This document shows, piece after piece, positions 45,749 through 56,023 of a stretch of 64,000 bases of DNA. The stretch is taken from assembly GCA_015063605.1 (NCBI GenBank), contig SVTV01000012.1, forward strand, positions 1 through 64,000. The letters are read 5' to 3'. Under the pieces are notes generated by a model. That model saw only the letters and a program-made list of their open reading frames with translations. It did not search any database and had not been told where the DNA came from. The position numbers and the translations under genes are program-made. The stretch is from Oscillospiraceae bacterium (lineage in GTDB: Bacteria > Bacillota > Clostridia > Oscillospirales > SIG627). Positions within the stretch are counted from its first letter, which is position 1, and each line of letters opens with the position of its first letter.

Positions 45749-47158
45749 CTACTTAACCACCGTCTGCTTTTCTATACCGAAAATATTATCGTATATCTTC
45801 ATTTTTTCACCCGTAAGTACACCGTAATTATATTGATTGACGGGATTTAAAAGAATATTGTGGCAAAATGTATAATATTCAACAGGCACTCCGCGTATAT
45901 GAAAGGGTCTGCTTGCGGTAAGAAAAGTATTATTATACATTTCAACATACTTTCCCGCTATATTTGTTCCGTCTTTTCTGTCCGCACCGCCGTGCATATC
46001 GTAAACGTGGTCGAGTGATTCGCCCATATCCACATTATACCTTGCGGTATAGTAGCTGTCGCCGTAGCCCGATCCCGCTATGGAATGGCGGTTGTAATTG
46101 AAAAGATTATATTCGATAAGACCGCCGCCGTGACCGAAGCTTACACCGTATCCGAGACCGTTTATCTGATTATGATGTATATAATTATGGTGGATATAAC
46201 ATTCATATGCTGAAACGCCGATTGCATAAGATGAAAATCCCGAAAGCTCGCAATTGTCTATCTCCACATTGTCTCCCAGGATCGAAACGCCTCCCGCAAT
46301 CGGAAATCTGTAGTAATAATCATGCCCGGGAGCGTTTATAACGGAGAACGAACGGTAATGATGCTCAAGATGTCTGTTTCCATCGGGTCCCTGAAGTGTG
46401 ATACCCGTGATCCTTGCATCCTTATTGCAATAGACAAAACCCGTAGTTATGGAAGGGGTATCGATACCGCATCCGTAAAGCTTCGCACCCGTGGAGACAG
46501 TTCCGTCTTCACGTACATAGCCTCTGTCGGATGCCAGCGTTACACCTTCATTAAGATACACGTAATAGCCTTTATTATCCGCATCCTTTATTTCCATTGT
46601 AAGATCGATGGATACATCGGAAGGAATGAATATCACCTCACCCGAGGATGCTTTTTTACAGGCATCGAGCAGCTCGGTGTACGATCTTACTATGTAATCT
46701 CCTGTAGTGTGAATATCGGGATATCCGACACCGCCGCCAAAAGTCGGCACTCCTTCTTTTGTATATGCACCGTAAATCGTATCCCCCTTCGTTATCGACA
46801 AGGTATCCATGTACTTAAGATAGTTTGAATAGGAAGCCAAAGATCCGTATGCGCTGTTAACATAGTAATAAACGTTTTCTGCGTTGAGCTTATCCGCTCC
46901 CTCCATGGCACTTTCAAGCATCTTTTTAACATACTCTGTATCGGGATACCAATTGGACGTAAGTATCTCGGGGTACAGTGCCGTGTCGGTCTCAAAGAAA
47001 TATGCGGGATGGCTTTCCAAGGACGGAGGCTCAGCGATAGGATGTCTTATCGTTTCGCTTTCGGTATTTTCATCAAAGACTACATTTCCGAGAGCATAAC
47101 CTCCCCAAAGACAGGACAACAAAATAATTACCGTTAAAAAAACCGAAATGATCCTCAT
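45749..47158 (-). CDS. Beta-helix array member 2 (membrane-anchored)
   Basis: A 469-residue paralogue with an N-terminal hydrophobic anchor (residues 3-25), no clear signal-peptidase site and no C-terminal sorting motif. The helix core carries GGGLIEYNLFNYNRHSIAG and the family segment MHGGADRKDGTNIAGKY. It is closest to members 1 and 3: all three share EHHYR-SFSV/AFSV-type motifs and the end sequence YDNIFGIEK(Q/R)TVVK. This one has ITLQGPDGNRHLEHHYRSFS. It lies 66 bases upstream of member 1's GTG start. The RBS is a distant AAGGAGG. Confidence 0.84.
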   Translation of the reverse strand: MRIISVFLTVIILLSCLWGGYALGNVVFDENTESETIRHPIAEPPSLESHPAYFFETDTALYPEILTSNWYPDTEYVKKMLESAMEGADKLNAENVYYYVNSAYGSLASYSNYLKYMDTLSITKGDTIYGAYTKEGVPTFGGGVGYPDIHTTGDYIVRSYTELLDACKKASSGEVIFIPSDVSIDLTMEIKDADNKGYYVYLNEGVTLASDRGYVREDGTVSTGAKLYGCGIDTPSITTGFVYCNKDARITGITLQGPDGNRHLEHHYRSFSVINAPGHDYYYRFPIAGGVSILGDNVEIDNCELSGFSSYAIGVSAYECYIHHNYIHHNQINGLGYGVSFGHGGGLIEYNLFNYNRHSIAGSGYGDSYYTARYNVDMGESLDHVYDMHGGADRKDGTNIAGKYVEMYNNTFLTASRPFHIRGVPVEYYTFCHNILLNPVNQYNYGVLTGEKMKIYDNIFGIEKQTVVK

Positions 47159-47237
47159 TCTGATACTTCAAACCTCCTTGAAAAGCATTGATACGAAACA
47201 TAAACGGCATCTGACCGCATTACAATATTACAGCTTA

Positions 47238-48656
47238 CTATTTAACCACCGTCTGCTTCTCTATACCGAAAATATTGTCATATATCTTGACATTTTCACC
47301 GGTGAAAAAGCTGTAATTATAATTTCTTTTGGGATTTAAAACGATGTTGTGGTAGAAATTCTGATACTCTACGGGAACGCCTCTCATGTAATAAGGATTC
47401 ATGGGAGAAAGGAATGTATTATTATACATATCAACATATTTACCCGCAATATTTGTTCCGTCGCCTCTGTCACGTCCGCCGTGCATATCGAACATATGAG
47501 AAAGCGATTCGCCCATTTCCACATTGTATCTTGCCGTATAGTAGCTGTCCGCAGGACCGGAGCCGGCTATGGAATGGCGGTTATAATTGAAAAGATTATA
47601 TTCGATAAGACCGCCGCCGTGACCGAAGCATATTCCGTATCCGAGACCGTTAGTCTGGTTGTGATGGATATAGTTATGGTGGAAATAATTCTCATAGCTT
47701 GCAACGCTTACAGCCTGAGATGAAAAACCGGAAAGCTCGCAATTATCGATCTCCACATTATCGCCTCTGAGAAGGATACCCGAGCAAAGAGGGAAAAGGT
47801 AATAATAATCATGTCCGGGAGGGTTGCTTACGGAAAAAGCTCTGAAATGATGCTCGAGATGCTTGCTCGGATCAGGACCCTGCATCGTAATTCCCGTGAC
47901 ACGTGTATTCTTTTCACAATAAACGAAATTTGATGTTATCGAAGGGTTGACTATACCCGTTCCGTAAAGCTTTGCGCCTGTTGATATAGTACCGTCTTCA
48001 CGAACAAAGCCTCTGTCTGAGGCAAGAGTAACGCCTTCCTTAAGGTAGATATATGCTCCGCTCGGTGTTGCCTTCTGCTCCATGGTAAGATCCAAAGAAA
48101 CGTCTGAGGGGATGAATATTACTTCCCCTGACTTTGCTTTCTCGCAGGCTTCAACGATCTCGGCATATGTACGTACTACATAATCGCCTGTGGTGAATAT
48201 CTCATGATATCCCTTGCCGCCGCCTATGGGAGAGCTTCCCTCTTCCGTATAAGCTCCGTAAACGGTATTTCCGATCTTTACGGAAAGGGTATCCTCATAT
48301 TTCAAATAATTTGAATAAGAGCCCAAAGTGATAATAGCGTTTTCGACAAAATAATATGTATTTTCCGCATTGAGCTTCATCGCCTCGCTCTTTGCGCTTT
48401 CAAGCATATTCTTTACATATTCGGTATCCGCAAACCAGTTCGCCGTAAGAACATCGGGATCTATCACGGTATCATATTCATATGCATATTCGGGAAATGA
48501 CTCCACTGCGTGAGCCTTCAATCCGATTTCGGAAGGATTATCGGATACTTCATTTTTCGGTAAAACTGCATTTCCAAAAAGGTATCCGCCCCAAAGTGCA
48601 ACTAAGGAAATTACGGTCGTTATCAACACATATGTTTTTTTCATAGATTTAACCAT
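47238..48656 (-). CDS. Beta-helix array member 3 (membrane-anchored)
   Basis: A 472-residue paralogue of subgroup A. The N-terminal anchor is YVLITTVISLVALWGGYLFG (about residues 9-28). Conserved blocks: SPIGGGKGYHEIFTTGDYVV, GVTLASDRGFVREDGTISTG, ITMQGPDPSKHLEHHFRAFS, NQTNGLGYGICFGHGGGLIE and MHGGRDRGDGTNIAGKYVDM. Position 48656 is an ATG; a second ATG four codons later is equally plausible, since GAAAGG lies upstream of both. The ITTGDYIVxxxxEL pattern preceding the helix recalls the opening of polysaccharide-lyase beta-helices, but no lyase catalytic Lys/Arg set could be confirmed. Confidence 0.84.
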   Translation of the reverse strand: MVKSMKKTYVLITTVISLVALWGGYLFGNAVLPKNEVSDNPSEIGLKAHAVESFPEYAYEYDTVIDPDVLTANWFADTEYVKNMLESAKSEAMKLNAENTYYFVENAIITLGSYSNYLKYEDTLSVKIGNTVYGAYTEEGSSPIGGGKGYHEIFTTGDYVVRTYAEIVEACEKAKSGEVIFIPSDVSLDLTMEQKATPSGAYIYLKEGVTLASDRGFVREDGTISTGAKLYGTGIVNPSITSNFVYCEKNTRVTGITMQGPDPSKHLEHHFRAFSVSNPPGHDYYYLFPLCSGILLRGDNVEIDNCELSGFSSQAVSVASYENYFHHNYIHHNQTNGLGYGICFGHGGGLIEYNLFNYNRHSIAGSGPADSYYTARYNVEMGESLSHMFDMHGGRDRGDGTNIAGKYVDMYNNTFLSPMNPYYMRGVPVEYQNFYHNIVLNPKRNYNYSFFTGENVKIYDNIFGIEKQTVVK

Positions 48657-48700
48657 GCCTTTCTAATTTTTCCGTACCCACAGTAGAACATACTGCAAAA

Positions 48701-50158
48701 TTATTGTATACGAAGTTCTCCCGTCTTAAGATCATATACATTGTCCTTTATCTCAACATTTTTACCGTTAAGACGAGACCAATTATAATCGGTCACTTTG
48801 TTTAGCAACACATTATTCCTGAAAAACTGATATTCAAGAGGAACACCTCTCAGAAGATAGGGATTTGCATCGCAAAGGAACGTGTTGTTATACATTTCAC
48901 AATACTCACCCGCAATATTTGTTCCGTCGGTCCTTCCGTAGTCGCCGCCTCCGTGCATATCGAAGCAATGCTGTAAGGATTCTCCCATTTCAACATTGAA
49001 GCGTGCGATATAAGCCGTGGGAGGCTTACCCGTGGAGGCTATAGAATGACGGTTGAAATTGAACAGATTATATTCAACTATCGATACGGCACCGTCTCCG
49101 TGAGAAACGCCGTATCCTCTTCCCTGAGTCTGATTGTGATGGATATAACAATGGTGAACGTGTATATCCTTTATTTCGCCGTGGTTGATAAAGATCGCCG
49201 CATGACCGAAGCCGGTGATCTCGCAATTATCTATTTCGACGCCGCTTTCCATAATAACAAATCCATCGGTAGAAGCTGTTGTAAGCTTATTGTAGTAAGC
49301 GTGCATCGGAGGATTCGGAACGGAAAAAGATCTGTAATGATGCGGCAGACAACGGTTGGGATTTGCTCCCTGCAGGGTCAGACCCGTTATACGGGCATTT
49401 CCGTAAACCTCAAATACTCTGCCGGACAAATGTCTTTGTATAAAGACAGCGCCTCTTGAAACGGTTCCGTCTTCCCTCACATAACCTCTGTCGGATGCAA
49501 GTGTGACACCTGCGGGAATCTTCAGAACGCCCTTCTCTGCCGAGATCATGGTAAGCTCGATTGCCGCATCGCCTTTTATAAATATTACTTCGCCGCTTTT
49601 AACGGTCTCTAACGCTTCCAGAAGCTCTTTTGCATTTGATACAATATGATCGCCCGTGGTAATGATAGCCTTATAACCAATACCGCCTCCGATGGGCGAA
49701 TCACCTTCATTTACATAAGCGCCGTACTTTTTTCCTTCTCGTTCAACATTCAATGTGTCAAGATAATCGGTATACCTTGAATATGATCCGGCTTCTCTTA
49801 CCGACTCGTAAAGAAGCTCCAAAGTCTTTGTGTTATCTTCGCTATTCTTTGCTTCCACAAGCATTGAATGTATCTTCTCATAATCTCCGTACCAAGTATT
49901 TGAGATCACAAGAGGGGAAAAGGAGGTACCGTATTCCACATTCTCTGCAGGGTATTCGGTTACCTCTGCACAAGGAAGCGACGTTTTGATATTAGTTTTA
50001 TCTTTGTTCATGATTTCACCATTGGGAATAATATCTTGAGAAGGAATTATAAACAAAGCTGCAGAAGATCCCGGCAGCAATGTTATCAATAAGGCACACA
50101 AAATACCCATTGCAAGGCTTACCGCACATACAGCGGCAATTTTCAAATTCTTATTCAT
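48701..50158 (-). CDS. Beta-helix array member 4 (intermediate type)
   Basis: A 485-residue paralogue, the longest of the array. The N-terminal anchor is IAAVCAVSLAMGILCALLIT (about residues 7-26), with a longer polar neck. Its core departs slightly from the consensus: MHGGGDYGRTDGTNIAGEY contains a two-residue insertion. The C-terminal strand YDLKTGELRIQ replaces the usual IFGIxxxTVVK. It also has SIVEYNLFNFNRHSIAS and LQGANPNRCLPHHYRSFSV. GGAGAGCAG is the RBS. It sits between subgroup A (members 1-3) and subgroup B (members 5-8) in both position and sequence. Confidence 0.83.
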   Translation of the reverse strand: MNKNLKIAAVCAVSLAMGILCALLITLLPGSSAALFIIPSQDIIPNGEIMNKDKTNIKTSLPCAEVTEYPAENVEYGTSFSPLVISNTWYGDYEKIHSMLVEAKNSEDNTKTLELLYESVREAGSYSRYTDYLDTLNVEREGKKYGAYVNEGDSPIGGGIGYKAIITTGDHIVSNAKELLEALETVKSGEVIFIKGDAAIELTMISAEKGVLKIPAGVTLASDRGYVREDGTVSRGAVFIQRHLSGRVFEVYGNARITGLTLQGANPNRCLPHHYRSFSVPNPPMHAYYNKLTTASTDGFVIMESGVEIDNCEITGFGHAAIFINHGEIKDIHVHHCYIHHNQTQGRGYGVSHGDGAVSIVEYNLFNFNRHSIASTGKPPTAYIARFNVEMGESLQHCFDMHGGGDYGRTDGTNIAGEYCEMYNNTFLCDANPYLLRGVPLEYQFFRNNVLLNKVTDYNWSRLNGKNVEIKDNVYDLKTGELRIQ

Positions 50159-50187
50159 CTGCTCTCCGTTTATAATTTAGTTATATG

Positions 50188-51564
50188 TCATTCTCTTACG
50201 ATCACACCGCTTATACCGAAAATATTATCATATATTTCGACATTTTCACCTGTCAATCTATTTGAATTAAAAGATTCATAACGATTGAGAACATTGTTGT
50301 GATAGAAAACCTGATATTCTTCGGGAACGCCTCTGAGCCAATAAGGGTGGGCATCGGAAAGAAATGTATTATTATATATTTCGCAATATGTTCCCGCTAT
50401 ATTGGTTCCGTCTCCTCTGTCTACACCGCCGTGGATATCAAAATTAGTACTGAGTGAATCACCCATTTCGACGTTAAAGCGGGCAATATATCCCGTTTTG
50501 GGCGCACCGTTGGCGGCAATTGAATGGCGATTGAAATTAAACAGACAGTATTCTACGATGGATTCGGAATCGGTTTCATGGCATACTCCGTAACCGAGAC
50601 CTTGTGCCTGATTATGGTGTATATAGCAATACTGTACAAGAAGATTTTTTACGCTGTTGTAAGGAATTATGCCCGCATAACCGAATCCCGTTATTTCGCA
50701 GTTATCTATTCGTACATCGTTACCAACAGCCAAAATACCGTAGGTCGATACGTACCCGAGGGTATAGTAATATGCTTTTCCTCTGGGATTTGATCCGTAA
50801 TTAGCTCTGTAATGATGAGCTATGTGTTGATTGGGATCGCCGCCCATGAGAGTAAGTCCCGTGATCCTTCCGCCTTCTTGCACGTCAATGGCTCTTCCCG
50901 AAGCGGATACTGTTCTGAGAACCGCACCGTATGATACATTCCCGTTGTCGCCCACATGACCTCTGTCAGAAGCAAGAGTAACTCCCTGCTTTACTATAAG
51001 GTGATTAGAGGTTATATCTATGGAAGCATCACCTTTTATAAATACGACTTCCCCGCTTTTTGCCTTTTCCAAAGCATCGAGAAGTTCGTCAATATTTGAA
51101 ACAATATAATCACCTGAGGTAATGATATCTTTATATCCCACACCTCCGCCGATAGGCGAATCACCATCATTCACGTAAGCACCGTACTTTGTTCCGTTAA
51201 CTTCAAGACATATCTTTTCTTTATATTGATAATAACGGGAATACGAACCCATATTATTGATCGCATTCCAGATGGAATTCGCAATAACTTCATGCTTCAC
51301 AGAACTTTTTACTGCTCTGTTTTTCTGGGATTCAAGTATACTGTGGATGCTTTCGGCATCGTAATACAAAGCATTGGAGAGAATATCGGGCACAAATCTT
51401 ATTCCGTATTCAACTTCTTCGGCCTCAAAGCTCTCAATGTACAGCGACTCAAGAAATATTTTCTTTCCTTCCATACCAAACGGAAGCAAAAATGAAATCA
51501 AAGCACCCAATATCAGAGAAGATAAAGATATAATGATCGCAGTAAGTTTTTTGTCCATTGTCAT
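50188..51564 (-). CDS. Beta-helix array member 5
   Basis: A 458-residue paralogue. The N-terminal hydrophobic segment is about residues 7-26 (LTAIIISLSSLILGALISFL). Core blocks: SPIGGGVGYKDIITSGDYIV, GVTLASDRGHVGDNGNVSYG, LMGGDPNQHIAHHYRANY, NQAQGLGYGVCHETDSESIV and IHGGVDRGDGTNIAGTYCEI. It has the GGDPNQHxAHH motif of subgroup B. GAGGTG stands before two candidate ATGs (51564 and 51558); the second has the better spacing. It lies 29 bases upstream of member 4. Confidence 0.83.
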   Translation of the reverse strand: MTMDKKLTAIIISLSSLILGALISFLLPFGMEGKKIFLESLYIESFEAEEVEYGIRFVPDILSNALYYDAESIHSILESQKNRAVKSSVKHEVIANSIWNAINNMGSYSRYYQYKEKICLEVNGTKYGAYVNDGDSPIGGGVGYKDIITSGDYIVSNIDELLDALEKAKSGEVVFIKGDASIDITSNHLIVKQGVTLASDRGHVGDNGNVSYGAVLRTVSASGRAIDVQEGGRITGLTLMGGDPNQHIAHHYRANYGSNPRGKAYYYTLGYVSTYGILAVGNDVRIDNCEITGFGYAGIIPYNSVKNLLVQYCYIHHNQAQGLGYGVCHETDSESIVEYCLFNFNRHSIAANGAPKTGYIARFNVEMGDSLSTNFDIHGGVDRGDGTNIAGTYCEIYNNTFLSDAHPYWLRGVPEEYQVFYHNNVLNRYESFNSNRLTGENVEIYDNIFGISGVIVRE

Positions 51565-51633
51565 TCACCTCAAATGGCTGTTATACCGATACGGCGGTGA
51601 TAAAAACCGCCGTATCAGAGATCAAAAAACACT

Positions 51634-53052
51634 TTATTTTCTTACGGTCTTGTTCTCGATATCAAAGATATTGTCATATATCTTGACATTCTTGGCAACA
51701 AGCTTGCCCGTATTATACTGAGAGTACTTATTTACGCATACGTTATGGTAGAACAACTGATAATCCTCAGGAATACCGCGCATCCAATAGGGGTTGGTAT
51801 CAGCAAGGAAGGTATTATTATACATTTCGCAATAAGTACCTGCAATATTTGTTCCGTCTTTTCTGTCAGATCCGCCGTGGATATCAAAGCAATGGCTGAG
51901 TGAGCTTCCCATTTCGATATTGAATCTTGCGATATAACCCGTTGTGGGAGCACCCGTTGCCGCTATGGAATGGCGGTTGTAATTGAAGAGACAGTATTCT
52001 ATTATCGATTCGGTTCCGTTGTGATGGGAGATACCGTATCCAAGACCGTTTGCCTGGTTATGGTGTATATAGCAATGGGTAACGTGAGTTCCCTTTACTT
52101 CCTGCTTCAAGAATATAGCACCGTGACCGAAGCCTGCGATCTCACAATTATCTATGGTAACATTATTTCCGACTACATATATACCGTCCGTCTGAAGGGA
52201 TGAAAGCTTATAGTAGTAGGAATGGCCGGGAGCATTTGCCACGCTGAAAGCTCTGTAATGGTGCGCAAGATGCTGATTGGGATCTCCGCCGGTAAGGATA
52301 AGACCCGTAACACGAGAGCCCTCGGAGGCATATATAGCCTTATTTGACATTGAGGAAGAATAGATCTTTCCGCCCGTGGAAATGGTTCCGTCCTCATGCT
52401 CGAAGCCGCGGTTCGATGCAAGTGTAACACCCGGCTTAACGTCAAGATATCCGCCCGAGCTGACAATTGTGGATATATCTATTCCGGCGTGCTCCTCAAG
52501 ATAAATAACCTGACCGCTCTGAGCCTTATCAAGTGCATCCTTAAGCTCGGAAAGCGTATCTACAACATAATCACCCGTAGTGAATATCTCTGTATATCCG
52601 CCGCCACCGCCTATGGGAGCCGCACCCTCTTCAACGTATGCACCGTATTTGACGCCGTTCACCTCGATGCAAAGATCCTTTTCGTACTGATAGTATCTTG
52701 AGAAGGATCCGAGCTCTGTAAGAGCCTCGTTGAGCTTTTCGACAACGTTTTTATTATTTGTATTACCCTTTACAACCTTTTCCTTTTGATCGCGAAGAAT
52801 ATTCATTACGCTTTCGGTATTACCGAACCATACGTTGGAAACTATATTCGGAACGAATTTATAGCCGTAATCAACATTCTCAGCCTCAAAGGCTTCTATC
52901 GATACAGGTGTAAGTGCCGCTTTTTTTGATCCTTTTTCACTGCCATGCTCTGTTGCGCCTCCTTCGGGAGCTTTGATCAGCAAAGCTCCGAGAAGGATAC
53001 CGATAACGAGAGATACAACAGCGGAAGCGATCGGTATTAAATTTGATTTCAT
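51634..53052 (-). CDS. Beta-helix array member 6
   Basis: A 472-residue subgroup B paralogue. The N-terminal anchor is residues 5-26 (LIPIASAVVSLVIGILLGAL), followed by a charged neck (EHGSEKGSKKA). Core: APIGGGGGYTEIFTTGDYVV, GVTLASNRGFEHEDGTISTG, LTGGDPNQHLAHHYRAFSVA, NQANGLGYGISHHNGTESII and IHGGSDRKDGTNIAGTYCEM. GGAGG lies 5 bases before the ATG. It is very similar to members 7 and 8, suggesting recent duplication. Confidence 0.84.
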   Translation of the reverse strand: MKSNLIPIASAVVSLVIGILLGALLIKAPEGGATEHGSEKGSKKAALTPVSIEAFEAENVDYGYKFVPNIVSNVWFGNTESVMNILRDQKEKVVKGNTNNKNVVEKLNEALTELGSFSRYYQYEKDLCIEVNGVKYGAYVEEGAAPIGGGGGYTEIFTTGDYVVDTLSELKDALDKAQSGQVIYLEEHAGIDISTIVSSGGYLDVKPGVTLASNRGFEHEDGTISTGGKIYSSSMSNKAIYASEGSRVTGLILTGGDPNQHLAHHYRAFSVANAPGHSYYYKLSSLQTDGIYVVGNNVTIDNCEIAGFGHGAIFLKQEVKGTHVTHCYIHHNQANGLGYGISHHNGTESIIEYCLFNYNRHSIAATGAPTTGYIARFNIEMGSSLSHCFDIHGGSDRKDGTNIAGTYCEMYNNTFLADTNPYWMRGIPEDYQLFYHNVCVNKYSQYNTGKLVAKNVKIYDNIFDIENKTVRK

Positions 53053-53116
53053 AATGCCTCCGTGTAATTCTATATTAGAGGATACCGCCAGGAAGCGTAA
53101 AACGCTTCAGATTAAA

Positions 53117-54526
53117 TCATTTAACAACCGTTTTGTTCGCAATACCGAAGATATTATCAAACATTTTAACTTTGTCTGCAACAAGCTTACCCTTATTGTA
53201 AGCACTCAAGGGCTGCTTGACAACGTTATTATGGAATTCCTGATACTCCTCGGGGATACCTCTGAGCCAATAGGGATATGTATCCGCAAGGAAGGTATTG
53301 TTATACATTTCGCAGTAAGTTCCCGCTATATTCGTTCCGTCGCCTCTGTCGCTGCCGCCGTGAACGTCGAAGCAGTGGCTGAGGGAGCTTCCCATTTCAA
53401 CATTGAATCTTGCGATATAACCTGTTGTGGGTGCGCCTGTAGCCGCTATTGAATGGCGGTTATAATTGAAGAGACAATATTCTACTATAGATTCGGTATT
53501 ATTGCCGTGGCATACACCGTATCCGAGACCGTTTGCCTGATTGTGGTGGATGTAGCAATACTGTACGAGAACATCCTTTACACCGGGAGCGAGATTGACT
53601 GCCGCATGACCAAATCCGCCGAGCTCACAGTTATCAACTCTTACGCCGTTGCCGATAACGTGGATACCGTCAGTGGAAACGGATGTTAGTCTGTAATAGT
53701 AAGAGGAACCGCCCATGCCGCCCTGGAAAGCTCTTGCATGATGTGCAAGGTGCTGATTGGGGTCACCGCCGGTAATTACAAGACCTGTTACACGGGAGCC
53801 CTCGGAAGCATATATAGCTTTATTTGCCATAGAGGAAGAGTATATTCTGCCGCCTGTAGCAATGGTTCCGTCTTCATTCTTATAGCCTCTGTTGGAAGCA
53901 AGAGTAACACCGGGCTTGAGATCGAGATATTTACCTACGTTTACAAGAGAGGATATATCGATAGCCGCATGACCTTCAATGAATATCACTTCGCCACTCT
54001 GCGCCTTGGAAATGGCATCTGTAAGCTCGGAGAATGTATCTACAACGTAATCACCGGTTGTAAATATTTCTTCGTAATCGCCTCCGCCTCCTATGGGTGC
54101 CTCACCCTCTTCAACGTAAGCACCGTACTTTACACCGTCTACCTCGATGCAAAGCTGATCCTCGTAGTCATAATATCTTGAAAAAGAACCGAGCTCGGTC
54201 AAAGCGTTGTCAAGCTGACCCAAAAGTGTTTTTTCGGTCGATTTACCGTCTACCACCTTTGTTTTCTGGTTTTCAAGGATCTTATAGACCTGTTCCGCAT
54301 TTCCGAACCAAATATTCGAAACGATATTGGGAACGAATGTATAGCCGTAATCAACAGCCTCTGCGGGATACTCTATGAGCTCCGGAGGAGTTATCGGCTG
54401 ACCTTTATTGTTTTTGATAATTCCGATAGTATTGGAATCTTCTCCTCCGGTAAGAAGAGTACCTGCCAATATGCCCGCAACGAGGCATATTACAGAGACC
54501 GCTATCGGTAATATTTTATTCTTCAT
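53117..54526 (-). CDS. Beta-helix array member 7
   Basis: A 469-residue subgroup B paralogue with an N-terminal anchor at residues 4-25. Core: APIGGGGDYEEIFTTGDYVV, GVTLASNRGYKNEDGTIATG, ITGGDPNQHLAHHARAFQGG, NQANGLGYGVCHGNNTESIV and VHGGSDRGDGTNIAGTYCEM. It differs from members 6 and 8 mainly in the loop after HHARAF, where FQGGMGGS replaces FSVANAPGH. CAGGAG is well placed before ATG. Confidence 0.84.
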   Translation of the reverse strand: MKNKILPIAVSVICLVAGILAGTLLTGGEDSNTIGIIKNNKGQPITPPELIEYPAEAVDYGYTFVPNIVSNIWFGNAEQVYKILENQKTKVVDGKSTEKTLLGQLDNALTELGSFSRYYDYEDQLCIEVDGVKYGAYVEEGEAPIGGGGDYEEIFTTGDYVVDTFSELTDAISKAQSGEVIFIEGHAAIDISSLVNVGKYLDLKPGVTLASNRGYKNEDGTIATGGRIYSSSMANKAIYASEGSRVTGLVITGGDPNQHLAHHARAFQGGMGGSSYYYRLTSVSTDGIHVIGNGVRVDNCELGGFGHAAVNLAPGVKDVLVQYCYIHHNQANGLGYGVCHGNNTESIVEYCLFNYNRHSIAATGAPTTGYIARFNVEMGSSLSHCFDVHGGSDRGDGTNIAGTYCEMYNNTFLADTYPYWLRGIPEEYQEFHNNVVKQPLSAYNKGKLVADKVKMFDNIFGIANKTVVK

Positions 54527-54585
54527 TTATTTCTCCTGAAACTGCGTATAAGAAAAGCTCTTATCACGCAACAAATTTCCTAAAA

Positions 54586-55998
54586 CTACTTTTTTACTGT
54601 TTTGGTCTTGATGCCGAAAATATTGTCATAAATATTGACATTCTTTCCGACAAGCTTACCTACATTATAGCTTGTATACGGATTTATGCAGACATTTCCG
54701 TAAAAGTTCTGATATTTCTCGGGTACACCTCGCAACCAATAGGGATTGGTATCGGCAAGAAATGTATTGTTATACATCTCGCAGTATGTTCCCGCAATAT
54801 TTGTACCGTCTTTTCTGTCGGCACCGCCGTGGATATCGAAGCAATGGCTGAGAGAGCTTCCCATTTCTATATTGAATCTTGCAATATATCCGGTCGTGGG
54901 AGCACCCGTTGCCGCTATGGAATGGCGGTTATAATTGAAAAGATTATATTCTATGACAGATTCCGCATCGTCCCAATGGCAGACACCGTAACCGAGTCCG
55001 TTAGCTTGATTGTGGTGGATGTAGCAATACTTTACAACGGCATTTTTTACTCCTATGTAAAGATTTACGCCCGCATCTCCGAATCCTGCTATCTCGCAAT
55101 TATCCACGGTCACATTATTTCCCACAACATGTATTCCGTCCGTAGCCACGGATGTAAGGCTGTAATAATATGAATGACCGGGTGCATTTGGAGCACTGAA
55201 GGCTCTGTAATGGTGTTCAAGATGCTGATTAGGATCTCCGCCTGCGAAGATAAGACCCGTGACACGGGAATTATCATAAGCATACAAGGCTCTGTTTGCC
55301 ATGGAGGTGCTGTATATCTTACCGCCCGTGGAAACTGTACCGTCTTCATAGGTGTGACCGCGGTTTGATGCTAAGGTTACGCCCTCTTTCAGCTCAAGGT
55401 ATTTACCCTGAATAACGAGTGTAGTAATATCTATTGCGGCATTGCCTTCTATGAATACTACCTCACCGCTCTGCGCCTTGGAAAGAGCATCCGTAAGCTC
55501 GGCAAGAGTTCTGACTACATAGTCACCCGTGGTGAATATTTCGCTGTAGCCCTTACCGCCTCCTATGGGAGGGGCACCTTCCTCAACATATGCACCGTAT
55601 TTTTTGCCGTCTACCTCGATGCAAAGCTCGCTCTCATAATCGTAATATCTCGAAAAAGATCCGAGCTCCATCAAGGCTTCATTGATCTTTTTCGAAACCG
55701 TACCTGCATTTACGGTATTTTTCAAAAGCCCGGATTTCTGCATCTCAAGTATCTGCCAGACCGCTTCGGTATCACCGTACCAAAGATCGGAAACAATATT
55801 CGGTACAAAAAGATAGTCATAATCGACCGTTTCGGCAGGATATTCGGACACTTCCTCTGCTGAAAGGAGGGTCGCATCATCCTTTATCTCGGAAGCATTT
55901 TCAATATCCGTTATGCTTCCCGTAAACGCTGTGCCGGTAATTATACCGACCAGTAAAAACACCACCGCACATATAACGGGCATAAGTAAATTTTTCAT
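54586..55998 (-). CDS. Beta-helix array member 8
   Basis: A 470-residue subgroup B paralogue. The N-terminal anchor is residues 3-28 (LLMPVICAVVFLLVGIITGT). Core: PPIGGGKGYSEIFTTGDYVV, GVTLASNRGHTYEDGTVSTG, FAGGDPNQHLEHHYRAFSAP, NQANGLGYGVCHWDDAESVI and IHGGADRKDGTNIAGTYCEM. AGAGG precedes ATG by 7 bases. It ends FGIKTKTVKK, close to members 6 and 7. Confidence 0.84.
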   Translation of the reverse strand: MKNLLMPVICAVVFLLVGIITGTAFTGSITDIENASEIKDDATLLSAEEVSEYPAETVDYDYLFVPNIVSDLWYGDTEAVWQILEMQKSGLLKNTVNAGTVSKKINEALMELGSFSRYYDYESELCIEVDGKKYGAYVEEGAPPIGGGKGYSEIFTTGDYVVRTLAELTDALSKAQSGEVVFIEGNAAIDITTLVIQGKYLELKEGVTLASNRGHTYEDGTVSTGGKIYSTSMANRALYAYDNSRVTGLIFAGGDPNQHLEHHYRAFSAPNAPGHSYYYSLTSVATDGIHVVGNNVTVDNCEIAGFGDAGVNLYIGVKNAVVKYCYIHHNQANGLGYGVCHWDDAESVIEYNLFNYNRHSIAATGAPTTGYIARFNIEMGSSLSHCFDIHGGADRKDGTNIAGTYCEMYNNTFLADTNPYWLRGVPEKYQNFYGNVCINPYTSYNVGKLVGKNVNIYDNIFGIKTKTVKK

Positions 55999-56023
55999 AT
56001 TATACCTCTTAATTTTTGGAGGA

